From Cognatundibacterium rivi (GTDB taxonomy: Bacteria; Pseudomonadota; Gammaproteobacteria; Burkholderiales; Burkholderiaceae_D): a stretch of DNA of 64,000 bases. Positions 1 through 7,757 of the stretch are shown here, piece after piece; position 1 is the first letter of the stretch, and each line of letters starts with the position of its first letter. The translations under genes were made by a program, and so were the position numbers. The notes below the pieces were generated by a model. It searched no databases. It worked only from the letters and a program-made list of their open reading frames with translations, and had not been told where the DNA came from. The DNA lies in contig NZ_JAGSPK010000002.1 in the NCBI RefSeq assembly GCF_018139565.1, positions 186,001-250,000 on the forward strand, read 5' to 3'.

Positions 1-717
1 GGCTGGAAACTGGCTTTTCCCGATGGCGATATCCGCGATTTGGCACCGCCAGTGGGTAATGATTGGCAGGTCAGCTATGTGATCGGCAGTGGCGCGGAGC
101 TGAATAGTTTGTTTCTGCGTTCCGAGGGTAATTCAACAGAGCTGGGCGGTATTGCGATTGATGCGATTGCGCCCGGTGTCAGTGTTGACGCGCTGGGCAT
201 CGTCGGCGCGACACAACGGGTAATCAGCCGCTGGCAGCCAGAGGCGGTGCGCGATCAGTTGCGCTGGCGTCGTCCGCAGTTGCTGATTTTGTCGTATGGA
301 ACCAACGAGGCGTTTGATAGCAAACCTGACTTTGATGCTTACCGATTGGATTTACAAACAACGATACGACAATTGCGCAGCGCGGCGCCTGAGGCGGCGA
401 TTTTGTTGATAGGTGCGCCGAATTCAGCGAAAAAGACCGGGCCTGGCGAGAGTGCAGGGTGTCGCTACAAATTGCCGATGGCATTGCGCACCGTACAGAC
501 CATACAGCGTGAAACGGCGGCTGCTGAAAAATTATTGTACTGGGATTGGGCTGCGGCGATGGGCGGTGATTGCGCGATACAACGCTATGCTGAAGCCAAC
601 CCGCCATTGGCGCGACCAGATCTCGTGCACTTTACGGAAGATGGTTACGCGCGCAGCGGTAATGCTTTGTATGAAGCGCTGATGCAGAAATATCAGCAGC
701 AGCGTGCTGCCAGATAA
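1..717 (+). CDS. SGNH/GDSL-type hydrolase, 5' end cut off by window
   Basis: The reading frame is open from base 1 (Gly-Trp-Lys-Leu...), so the true start lies upstream. Two late SGNH-hydrolase blocks are visible: YGTNEAF (block III, oxyanion Asn) and DLVHFT near the C-terminus (block V, catalytic Asp and His). The block I serine must lie outside the window. Family members are esterases, lipases or acetylhydrolases, often acting on polysaccharide or envelope substrates; the substrate cannot be read here. No terminator with a U-tract follows directly. The fold assignment is fairly safe and the specific role is unknown. Confidence 0.75.
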   Translation, partial: GWKLAFPDGDIRDLAPPVGNDWQVSYVIGSGAELNSLFLRSEGNSTELGGIAIDAIAPGVSVDALGIVGATQRVISRWQPEAVRDQLRWRRPQLLILSYGTNEAFDSKPDFDAYRLDLQTTIRQLRSAAPEAAILLIGAPNSAKKTGPGESAGCRYKLPMALRTVQTIQRETAAAEKLLYWDWAAAMGGDCAIQRYAEANPPLARPDLVHFTEDGYARSGNALYEALMQKYQQQRAAR

Positions 718-740
718 ATGCGCTGACTGCGGCCAGATGA

Positions 741-848
741 CTGTTTTCCAACCCCGTAAATGACTGAAAACAGGGGAGTATCTGCCAATTTTGCCTTAAT
801 GTCCCAGTAAATAAAGGGGCTTGAAATATACTCCCCCCAGTATTTTTT
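741..848. repeat. Inverted repeat and paired GGGGAGTAT / ATACTCCCC motifs
   Basis: An 8-bp inverted repeat CTGTTTTC/GAAAACAG spans about 746-772. It is followed by AGGGGAGTAT (773-782) and, about 45 bases on, by ATACTCCCCCC in inverted orientation (828-838), the latter inside TACT-C6-AGTA (829-842) followed by T6. The same core recurs at 11171-11187 and 11243-11250. It could be a terminator, a dispersed palindromic element, or an operator; TACT-six C/G-AGTA resembles known RcnR/CsoR-type sites, but no matching regulator or metal exporter gene is adjacent. Confidence 0.4.
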
Positions 849-877
849 GCTTCTGGACGATGAAAATCCGGCTTGAT

Positions 878-1096
878 TCAGTCGCGCCATTGGCCGGTGG
901 CGATTCTGTGTTTTGCTTCGCGGATGACTTCTTCATCCGCTTGCGGCTCGGTCTGACAGATCATATCCAGCTCCAGTACGCCGCCTTCTTCCCCGGTCAA
1001 TAAATTCCTGATCGTGGCATAGGGGGCGATGGCCGCGGTGTCCTGAATGTCATGCTCAAAGGTGATCTCGAAATTTCCGGTTTTAAACGTTCTCAA
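878..1096 (-). CDS. Small hypothetical protein, 72 aa
   Basis: Not recognised. It is a 72-residue acidic soluble protein without signal peptide or membrane segment. The start is a TTG preceded by AAAGGAAA at five bases, a good ribosome site. It lies 41 bases downstream of the next leftward small gene (1138-1392) and could share its transcript. Coding character looks real (balanced composition, a fitting start region), but no family motif is seen. Confidence 0.55.
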   Translation of the reverse strand: MRTFKTGNFEITFEHDIQDTAAIAPYATIRNLLTGEEGGVLELDMICQTEPQADEEVIREAKHRIATGQWRD

Positions 1097-1137
1097 GATG
1101 GTTTCCTTTCAGGTGTTAAAGCCTGCCGGCCTTGTCT

Positions 1138-1392
1138 TCAGGATTGCTGAACCCAGCCGATTTCGATATCCGCGCTGTGCAGATAATAACCTTCGCTCTC
1201 TATACCCGCGATTGCTGCTGTGATATCCAGAGCGACAGGTTTGACCAGTCCCAATGTGTCGAAGCCGCGCTGTATCAACCGGACATCGGCATAGTCAGGA
1301 TCTTCCAGATTTAATAGCTTGATGTCGGTATTGGCAGCGACAGACAGGTGTTTTTTGGGCTGCGCGACACTCTGATAAATATCAATTTGCAT
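1138..1392 (-). CDS. Small hypothetical protein, 84 aa (DUF6139-like?)
   Basis: The chosen ATG at 1392 has GAGGGA four bases upstream; a longer frame to 1479 has no such site. The protein starts MQIDIYQSV and ends with a segment containing GYYLHSADIEIGW. The MxxDIY opening resembles small DUF6139-type proteins of Burkholderiales, a tentative link from memory. It is soluble and has no cysteine in the chosen frame. It probably forms a two-gene unit with the 72-aa gene downstream. Function unknown. Confidence 0.6.
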   Translation of the reverse strand: MQIDIYQSVAQPKKHLSVAANTDIKLLNLEDPDYADVRLIQRGFDTLGLVKPVALDITAAIAGIESEGYYLHSADIEIGWVQQS

Positions 1393-1479
1393 ATTTCCCT
1401 CAAAAAATGATGAATGACTGCTCCCATTCTGAAATAGCGCATCTGACCAGTGTTGATCCTTTTGCAGACATGAAATCAT

Positions 1480-1790
1480 GCAATAAAATCCTCACTTCGG
1501 TAAATTAGCATCTTTGTCAGTGCTCTGTGAATTTTTATTGTCGTTGTTGATTTTTTCTCACACGTTTGCGGCGTCGACGTATGAAAGTCTGCTGAATCGC
1601 AGAGCCGTAATGTGGCGCGTGCTTCGGTTTCCTTATGCTAGATTTCTATTGGCCCCTATTCATTCTGATTTGTTGCGGCCTGAAGCAAATAGAGTAACGG
1701 TGTACGATTCGTCTGTGTGCCGCTATTTCTTTTAGTGACTTTGCTTGGTAGTTTCGGTTGCTAATGCCAGAACCGATTCGATATTCTCAG
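1480..1790. other. Intergenic stretch, nothing clear
   Basis: This is a mostly AT-rich divergent region between the small leftward genes and the rightward lipoprotein gene. It should hold promoters for both, but no convincing -35/-10 pair stands out. A 73-codon rightward frame here (1514-1735) has no ribosome site and looks fortuitous. Confidence 0.4.
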
Positions 1791-2312
1791 ATGAAGATGA
1801 AAAAACTCAAAATGAACGTTTTTGCCAGACTTGCTTCGATCAGTCTGCTGGCTGTTTTAAGCGCATGTGCCAGTTGGTCTTCCGTAGATATTGCAGCGCT
1901 GCAAACGGAAACTGACGTGCTTGCCAAGCTGGGCAATCCTACCCATGTGTATCAGGATGGGCAAACCCATTTACTTGAGTACATGCGTGGTCGCAGGGCA
2001 CAGGCGACGCACATGGTCAGGGTTGCTGCCGACGGCAAAGTGCTTTCGTATGAACAAGTGCTGACCGATCAGAAATTTGCCGAAATCAAACCGGGCGTAT
2101 CGGATAAGGCGGCTGTGTTGAGGATACTGGGTGCGCCGTATGAAAATGTGTATTACTCCAGAGTCGAGCTGGAAGCTTGGTCGTATCCATACAAGGAAAG
2201 TGGCGTCTGGAATTCACTGATGGCGGTGTATTTCGACCACGCTGGCATTGTGCGCAAACTGGAAAATGGCCCTGATCCTGTGTTCGAGCCGCGTGAGCGC
2301 CGACGTTTCTGA
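1791..2312 (+). CDS. SmpA/OmlA (BamE-like) domain lipoprotein
   Basis: The N-terminus is a lipoprotein signal with lipobox LSAC near residue 26 of this frame. Two similar half-domains follow (AALQTETDVLAKLGNPTHV and IKPGVSDKAAVLRILGAPYE), each matching the short helix pair and strand of the SmpA/OmlA fold. BamE itself assists outer membrane protein assembly; this protein is longer and carries two repeats, so it is a paralogue and not BamE proper. The start is uncertain: in-frame starts at 1758, 1764, 1791, 1797 and 1812 all lack a strong ribosome site. It converges on the GGDEF/EAL gene with a shared hairpin. Confidence 0.75.
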   Translation: MKMKKLKMNVFARLASISLLAVLSACASWSSVDIAALQTETDVLAKLGNPTHVYQDGQTHLLEYMRGRRAQATHMVRVAADGKVLSYEQVLTDQKFAEIKPGVSDKAAVLRILGAPYENVYYSRVELEAWSYPYKESGVWNSLMAVYFDHAGIVRKLENGPDPVFEPRERRRF

Positions 2313-2341
2313 TGGTATTTCATCAGCGACAGTATTGACTG

Positions 2342-2368
2342 CGAGCCGCATCGTCCGGATGCGGCTCG
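2342..2368. terminator. Bidirectional hairpin between convergent genes
   Basis: An 11-bp perfect stem (CGAGCCGCATC/GATGCGGCTCG) with a five-base loop sits between two convergent stop codons. The rightward tail is GACTTTAAT, a weak U-tract. Confidence 0.7.
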
Positions 2369-2371
2369 ACT

Positions 2372-5300
2372 TTAATCGACTGTAAGCGTGGCGGATCGTT
2401 CGGTAAGCAAACGGTGTAGTTCGTTGACCGGTAACGGATGGCTGAGTAAGTAGCCTTGTACTTCATCACATCCATATTCGTTCAGACATGCCAGTTGTTC
2501 TTTGGTTTCAACACCCTCGGCGATGACGGTCAGTTGCAGGTTGTGTCCAAGCTGAATGATGGTCTTGACGATGGCCGCGCCATCGGCACTGGTCAGCATG
2601 TCGCGCACAAACGACTGATCAATTTTCAGCTTATCGACGGCCAACTGTTTCAGGTACGACAGACTGGAATAGCCAGTTCCAAAGTCATCGATCGATAATT
2701 TGACGCCCAGATTTTTTAATCCGTGCAGGATGTTTATTGTCGCGCCGACGTCTTGCAATAAAATCGATTCTGTCAGTTCCAGTTCCAGTTGATGCGGCGG
2801 CAAGCCAGACTGTGTGAGTGCGTTGGCAACCACATCCAGAATTTTGCCGCGTTTGAACTGTAATGCCGACAGATTGACTGCGACGACCGGGGCATCAGGA
2901 TAGTCGCGCAACCAGCTGGCAGCCTGACGGCAGGCTTCGTTCAGTACCCATTCGCCGATAGGCACGATGTGACCACTGCGCTCTGCCAGGCTGATGAATT
3001 TGCCTGGTGAAATTAAGCCATCCACCGGATGTTGCCAGCGCAGCAGCGCTTCTGCGCCGATGATTTTTCCGCTGTGAATGTCGGACTGGGGCTGATAATG
3101 GATGCGGAATTCCTGATTGCGTAATGCGTGCGCCAAACCACCGGTCAATCTGATCTGTTCTGTCAGACCAGAATTCATCTCATGCGAGAAAAAGCAATAG
3201 GTGTTACGTCCGGCTTCTTTCGCACTGTCGACAGCAGCATGGGTATGTTTGAGCAGTGTGTCGAAATCTTTCCCATCCTCAGGATATAAGCCGATACCAA
3301 TAGAGCACGAAATATTCAGCGTATTGCCGTCGATATCAACAGGGTCGATAAAAATATCACTGATGGTATTCGCCATTCCGGCTACGCCGATTGCATCGCG
3401 TTTGCCAGTCAGAAGAACGACGAATTCATCGCCGCTCAGTCTGCTGATGGTGGCGGTCTCGGGTATGCACTGACGCAGACGCTCGACGACTTTAATCAAT
3501 ACGCGATCTCCGGTCGCATAACCGAGGCTGTCGTTGATGTGTTTAAAGTGATCAAGATCGAGATAAAGCAGCGAAACCATTGTGTTTTCGCTGTCAGCAA
3601 TCATCGCTGCATGTTCAAAACGGTCTTGCAGCAGCGTCCGGTTTGGCAGGTGTGTCAAGGAGTCGAAGTTGGCCAGGAAATCCAGTTTCAACTTGGCTTC
3701 GGCGTGCGCGGCGCGGGTACGTAAGTTGATAATGCCAAACGCGAGATCGTTAGCGAGTTCCATCAGCAGCCTGATTTCTTCTGCATCGAAAGCGTTTGCT
3801 TCACTGGAGTAAAGGGTGAGGGCGCCAATAGTATGTTCGTTATGAATCAGCGGTAAACCTATGCTTGAGCGGTAGCCGCGTTGTATCGCCGCCGTGCGCC
3901 ATGGCCGCATTCTTTCGTCGGTTAATACATTTTGAATTGTCGTCGGTTCACCGGTTCTGATCGCAGAACCGACCGGCCCGCTACCGAGTGCGTTGCCGCC
4001 CCAAGAAATATTGATGCCATCGAGATAGCCATTCTCGTAACCAGACAGTGCGACAGGCTTGACAGTCCGTGCATCGTCATACTCTGCATATCCGACCCAC
4101 GCCATCAGATAGCCGCCACTTTCGACGCACAAGCGACTGATTTCATTGAGCAAGGTATGCTCGTCTTCAGCCCGCACGAGCGCCATGTTACAGTCGCTGA
4201 GCAAGCGTAAATCGCGATTGAGCCGTTTCAATGCCAATTCGCTGAGTTTGCTGGTGGTGACGTCCTGCACCGTGCCGATTAAGTGCAGAACATGCCCGTC
4301 TTCCTGATAGATAGGTTTACCGCGCTCGTTGATGTATTTTATTCGCCCGTCTTTTAATAACAAACGACGGGTAATTTCATACGCGGTCTTGTTCTCAATG
4401 GCGTCGTTGTAACTGCGACTGAGCAAGAGCCGGTCGTCGGGGTGAGTTGCGTCGACGAAAGAATGAGCTGTAGGCGTAAAAGTGTCGGGAGTCACTTCGT
4501 AAATACGGTACACCTCGTCGGACCAGATCGCTTCACCGGTGTTTCGGTTGATATCCCAGTTACCGATCTGCGCAAGTTGCTGGGCGATTTTCAGATTCAC
4601 CTCGCTCTGACGCAATTCTGTCTGCGCTGATTGATGCTGATCCGTGATTTGTTTTAATTTACTTTGCATCTCTGCCAGCCGGGCGAGCACGGAACCTGGC
4701 AGGCTTTCAGTGACAGGCAATGGTTTGCTGAAGTCTCCGTTGCCAATACGTGTAATCTCTGCGTGGACCTCGCTGACCGAGCCACCCATAATGATCCTGA
4801 GTGCGCGTGAGGTGCGGTAGAGCATCAGTAGTGATAGCAGCGCCAGACCAATAAAGAGAAACCGGATTAACAATGCACGATGTTCTGCGCTGCTGACTGC
4901 GTTATTGGTTCGTGCCGTCATCAAACCATAAAAATCATCGATGGGCTTCATGATCGCTGCTTTGGCGTTCAGGTACGCCAAGTCGTGCAACATTTGGCTT
5001 GCTTTTTCTTTGCCGTTCTCTGATTGGCGCAATTGCATTGCTTCCCGTTCAGTCTGTGTCAAACGGTCTGAAAAAACCTTCGCTTTTGACAACACACTGA
5101 GTTCTTGCTCGGTAAAGCCTGCTTCCCGCATCAATTCCAGAAGTGGCTTCGTCTGTTTGCTTTCCGCTGTCGGTAGCGTTCCTGTCGCAAGCACCAGATC
5201 CCAATAGATGCCTCTGTAGTTCACTGGCCTTGGTTTTTTACCGTCGCGGATATCCAGTATGTCTTGATAGTACTGCAACATCCGGCGATCACCGGAAACA

Positions 5301-5509
5301 ACATACAGTTGCGCCATGCGAGTCAGGTCATCGGAAGACTGGCGCAACTCATCGGCCAGAAGAAATGAGTTCAGTCGCTGTTCGTTCGCTGCATCGATTG
5401 TTTTTTCTGCGATGACGGACAAGGTGAACGTGCAGACCAGGATGACCAGTAATGACAGTGTGTACCAGATGTGGCGTTTAAACGAATTTGAATTGACAGT
5501 GGACGGCAT
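2372..5509 (-). CDS. Membrane PAS-GAF-GGDEF-EAL cyclic-di-GMP protein
   Basis: This is a 1045-residue inner membrane signalling protein. Seen in order: TM near 13-35, a periplasmic sensor region to about 213, TM near 215-235, a HAMP-like stretch, PAS (about 310-425), GAF (about 440-590), GGDEF (about 610-775) and EAL (about 795-1035). The cyclase signature is SGDEF instead of GGDEF and no RxxD inhibitory site precedes it, so cyclase activity is doubtful. The EAL domain keeps EALLRW, LELTES, DDFGTGYSS, the catalytic Lys in KIDQSF, AEGVET and VQGYL, so phosphodiesterase activity is likely. The ATG at 5509 is preferred over a TTG at 5515; neither has a clear ribosome site. A long leader with a hairpin lies upstream. 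Confidence 0.85.
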   Translation of the reverse strand: MPSTVNSNSFKRHIWYTLSLLVILVCTFTLSVIAEKTIDAANEQRLNSFLLADELRQSSDDLTRMAQLYVVSGDRRMLQYYQDILDIRDGKKPRPVNYRGIYWDLVLATGTLPTAESKQTKPLLELMREAGFTEQELSVLSKAKVFSDRLTQTEREAMQLRQSENGKEKASQMLHDLAYLNAKAAIMKPIDDFYGLMTARTNNAVSSAEHRALLIRFLFIGLALLSLLMLYRTSRALRIIMGGSVSEVHAEITRIGNGDFSKPLPVTESLPGSVLARLAEMQSKLKQITDQHQSAQTELRQSEVNLKIAQQLAQIGNWDINRNTGEAIWSDEVYRIYEVTPDTFTPTAHSFVDATHPDDRLLLSRSYNDAIENKTAYEITRRLLLKDGRIKYINERGKPIYQEDGHVLHLIGTVQDVTTSKLSELALKRLNRDLRLLSDCNMALVRAEDEHTLLNEISRLCVESGGYLMAWVGYAEYDDARTVKPVALSGYENGYLDGINISWGGNALGSGPVGSAIRTGEPTTIQNVLTDERMRPWRTAAIQRGYRSSIGLPLIHNEHTIGALTLYSSEANAFDAEEIRLLMELANDLAFGIINLRTRAAHAEAKLKLDFLANFDSLTHLPNRTLLQDRFEHAAMIADSENTMVSLLYLDLDHFKHINDSLGYATGDRVLIKVVERLRQCIPETATISRLSGDEFVVLLTGKRDAIGVAGMANTISDIFIDPVDIDGNTLNISCSIGIGLYPEDGKDFDTLLKHTHAAVDSAKEAGRNTYCFFSHEMNSGLTEQIRLTGGLAHALRNQEFRIHYQPQSDIHSGKIIGAEALLRWQHPVDGLISPGKFISLAERSGHIVPIGEWVLNEACRQAASWLRDYPDAPVVAVNLSALQFKRGKILDVVANALTQSGLPPHQLELELTESILLQDVGATINILHGLKNLGVKLSIDDFGTGYSSLSYLKQLAVDKLKIDQSFVRDMLTSADGAAIVKTIIQLGHNLQLTVIAEGVETKEQLACLNEYGCDEVQGYLLSHPLPVNELHRLLTERSATLTVD

Positions 5510-5762
5510 GGGCAATCAGTTGATGTCGATTCGATAAAAAACTCAGGATTCGATGAAAATTTGATACCGGGAGCTTGTCGTAAATTTACTTTAAGTAGGA
5601 ATAGTAGTGGAATCAGAGGGTAAAAAACCTCATGTACGGATATTTTTTTCTGGACGACAGAGTAATGATCAATGATGGAAGTCAGAATCATTAATATTAA
5701 TTTAATAATTTCAACCTAGCCTAATCCCGGGGTTTTCTATTTATTTCAGGGATGATGTAGTT

Positions 5763-5858
5763 GTGAAGTTGTTTTGCAAGAAATGTGCAGGAACTTCATT
5801 TCTGATGTGCGATTGCGGAGGGACGGTGGACAAAAAAGACGGCGGACAAAAAAAATAG
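5763..5858 (+). CDS. Possible 31-aa cysteine-rich micropeptide
   Basis: A GTG-started frame of 31 codons encodes a peptide with CKKC then CDC (spacing C-x2-C-x7-C-x-C) and a Lys-rich tail. The cysteine arrangement could bind one zinc or iron atom. The ribosome site is weak (GGGA about 12 bases upstream) and the stop codon overlaps the hairpin at 5857-5874. It is offered only as a candidate. Confidence 0.25.
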   Translation: MKLFCKKCAGTSFLMCDCGGTVDKKDGGQKK

Positions 5859-5874
5859 CCCGCATTAGCGGGCT
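5857..5874 (-). terminator. Leftward intrinsic-terminator-like hairpin in GGDEF/EAL leader
   Basis: The stem AGCCCGC/GCGGGCT has a four-base loop. Read leftward it is followed by ATTTTTTTTG, a proper U-tract. No leftward gene lies upstream, so it would end a leader or small RNA about 340 bases before the GGDEF/EAL start. Confidence 0.55.
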
Positions 5875-6237
5875 TAAATCCAAACCTTGACGGTGTTGGA
5901 GGAGACAGGTGTAACTATACTGCAGTGCAATAAATACGTAAAATCAAATATTTAGATAATAATCATTCATGAAATGCATAACTCATCTGCTTCACTTTAC
6001 TTTCTGAGTGTTATGACAATCAAATGCGTTCGTTTGCCAGGATGAAAGTGGGCTGGCGGTACTGCTAAGCGAAGGCAATGAGTAATTCATTCTGATCAAC
6101 GCTGTCAAACATGACCAGAATCGTTTGTTTGCCTGCAAACAAAGAAATAAAGAAATGCTTGATTGCAAGTCAGGTTTTCTCTTACTGTATAAAGCAAGAC
6201 TATCATTTGGCGTATTTGCTTAACTTAAGGATTGATC

Positions 6238-6852
6238 ATGCTCGGTGTTACTGATTACGGCTCGTTTGTCATCGCATTTATTGTGTTACTGATTATTCCC
6301 GGGCCTGGTAACCTGGCTTTGATCACCTCGACCAGCAAAGGTGGTATCAAAGGTGGTCTGGCAGCAACGTTTGGCGTGATATTCGGCGATCAGGTCTTGC
6401 TCTGGATGGCAGTGGCTGGTGTTGCTGCGGTGCTGCATTCGTATCCTGCTGCGTTTCAGGCCGTGCAGTGGTTGGGTGCAGCGTATTTGATCTGGCTGGG
6501 ATGCAAGATGTTGCTGGCCAAACCGGGTGTTGCGCCGGTGTTAAACATCAAACCGCATCATTACATGCAGCAGGCGCTGACGATTACTTTGCTGAATCCG
6601 AAAGCCATCGTGTTTTATATGGCTTTTTTCCCCTTATTTGTCGATCCGGTGCGCCATCAGGGGCTTATCACGTTTGGGTTTATGGCAACGACTATCGCTA
6701 TTCTGACATTCATTTATGGTTTGATTGCGGTGTTGCTGACACATTTTCTGGCGGAGCGCCTGCGCGCTAATCCGACAGCGACCCGCGTATTGGAGAAACT
6801 CGCAGGTTTATCACTGATCGGTTTTGGCCTGAAACTTGTTTCTTCGCGTTAG
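6238..6852 (+). CDS. LysE/RhtB family amino-acid exporter
   Basis: A 204-residue polytopic membrane protein with about six hydrophobic segments. The N-terminal PGPGNLALI after the first helix is the LysE/RhtB signature, and TLLNPKAIVFYMAFFP in the middle matches the family's conserved loop and following helix. The family exports amino acids such as lysine, threonine, homoserine or leucine; the substrate here is not known. ATG 6238 is chosen because AAGGA sits six bases upstream. It is a single gene ended by a strong hairpin, with no LysR regulator beside it. Confidence 0.88.
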   Translation: MLGVTDYGSFVIAFIVLLIIPGPGNLALITSTSKGGIKGGLAATFGVIFGDQVLLWMAVAGVAAVLHSYPAAFQAVQWLGAAYLIWLGCKMLLAKPGVAPVLNIKPHHYMQQALTITLLNPKAIVFYMAFFPLFVDPVRHQGLITFGFMATTIAILTFIYGLIAVLLTHFLAERLRANPTATRVLEKLAGLSLIGFGLKLVSSR

Positions 6853-6870
6853 ACTTTTGTGTCTGCGTAA

Positions 6871-6899
6871 AAAAAAGCCTGCGAGATGCGGGCTTTTTT
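6871..6899. terminator. Bidirectional intrinsic terminator
   Basis: A 12-bp stem (AAAAAAGCCTGC with GCGGGCTTTTTT, one G-T pair) has a GAGAT loop and sits between convergent genes. A- and T-runs on both sides make it work in both directions. Confidence 0.85.
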
Positions 6900-6918
6900 A
6901 CGGAAAATTTAGCTGCCT

Positions 6919-7665
6919 TTACTGAAATTTATTCCAGCGCAACATGCGTTCATCAGCGGCCTCTTTCAGCAAGTGACGAGCGCTCAGTTTATCTGGGTCT
7001 TGGTGCTTGGTATCACCTTCCAGTTCCATCGCAAGAGCCTGTATTGCTGGTGGAAAATCGCCTTCCGCTGAGCGTTCCAGCCATGTTCTGGCTTGTACGG
7101 GATCTTTGGCGATGCCGTCGCCATCAGCGTAGGCATTTGAGAGTAAGAACATTGCCTGGGCATTGCCCTGATCGCTGGCAACTTTTAACCAGTGCACCGA
7201 TTTTTGCAGATCAAGCGGCGTGCCTTCGCCGTATTTCGCCATGCGTGCCAGCATGAAGCTCGCCTTGGCATTGTTTTTCGCTGCCGCCTCGTACCATTTC
7301 CACGCAACCGTCAGGTTTTGAGTGAGTCCAAGTTTAGCTTTGTAGTTAGCTTCAGCAAATGCGAATTGGGCCTCTGTGTCGCCAGCTTTGGCTGCTTTTT
7401 CCATCCATTGCGCGGCTTCTGTCTGTTTATCCTGTTGTACGGCAAGGGCAAAGCTGAGTTCTCTTTGTGCCGTCACTATCCCCTGATTGGCCCATACTCT
7501 GAGAGTTTTGATGGCATCAGGATGTTGTGCTTGTATCGCGCGCATGCCTGTCGATTCAATTTCCGCGGTGCCAGGATGGTTGTTGATGCCAGGTGTGCAT
7601 GCAACGAAAAGGCTGGCGGTGCAGGCGAGGGCAGCACGGGTGATGATGTTTTTCATGGTCTTCAT
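6919..7665 (-). CDS. Sel1-repeat (TPR-like) lipoprotein
   Basis: A 248-residue protein with a lipoprotein signal and lipobox FVAC near residue 23. The remainder is a run of Sel1-like repeats, recognisable by A-x2-WYEAAAKNNAKASFMLA, YGEGTPLDLQKSVHWL and YADGDGIAKDPVQARTWL. Such helical solenoids serve protein-protein binding in the periplasm or at the outer membrane. Partner unknown. The upstream region contains the terminator of the cpdB gene, so this gene needs its own promoter or read-through. Two starts (7665 and 7656) are possible. Confidence 0.8.
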   Translation of the reverse strand: MKTMKNIITRAALACTASLFVACTPGINNHPGTAEIESTGMRAIQAQHPDAIKTLRVWANQGIVTAQRELSFALAVQQDKQTEAAQWMEKAAKAGDTEAQFAFAEANYKAKLGLTQNLTVAWKWYEAAAKNNAKASFMLARMAKYGEGTPLDLQKSVHWLKVASDQGNAQAMFLLSNAYADGDGIAKDPVQARTWLERSAEGDFPPAIQALAMELEGDTKHQDPDKLSARHLLKEAADERMLRWNKFQ

Positions 7666-7672
7666 ATTATAA

Positions 7673-7702
7673 AAACCTGCCCCTGTTGCCAGGAGCAGGT
7701 TT
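7673..7702 (-). terminator. Leftward terminator of the cpdB gene
   Basis: The stem AAACCTGC-x-CCTG paired with CAGG-x-GCAGGTTT has a four-base loop. The leftward tail is TTTTTATAAT. It lies 55 bases past the cpdB stop. Confidence 0.75.
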
Positions 7703-7757
7703 AGCGCTGAAATGACTACTTACAACTTTCAACTGTTTAATGCGGATTGCCTTACGA

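Larger units (their letters stand above)
5516..6237. other. Long AT-rich intergenic region
   Basis: About 720 bases separate the leftward GGDEF/EAL gene from the rightward exporter gene. Seen inside: a possible 31-codon cysteine-rich frame (5763-5858), a hairpin with a leftward U-tract (5857-5874), and GGTGTTGGAGGAGACA near 5890-5906, which looks like a strong ribosome site with no fitting start behind it. The rest is AT-rich promoter-like sequence. Confidence 0.5.

Noticed and set aside
1514..1735. 73-codon rightward frame with a hydrophobic start
   Set aside because: No ribosome site, odd composition and a divergent promoter position; it looks like chance.
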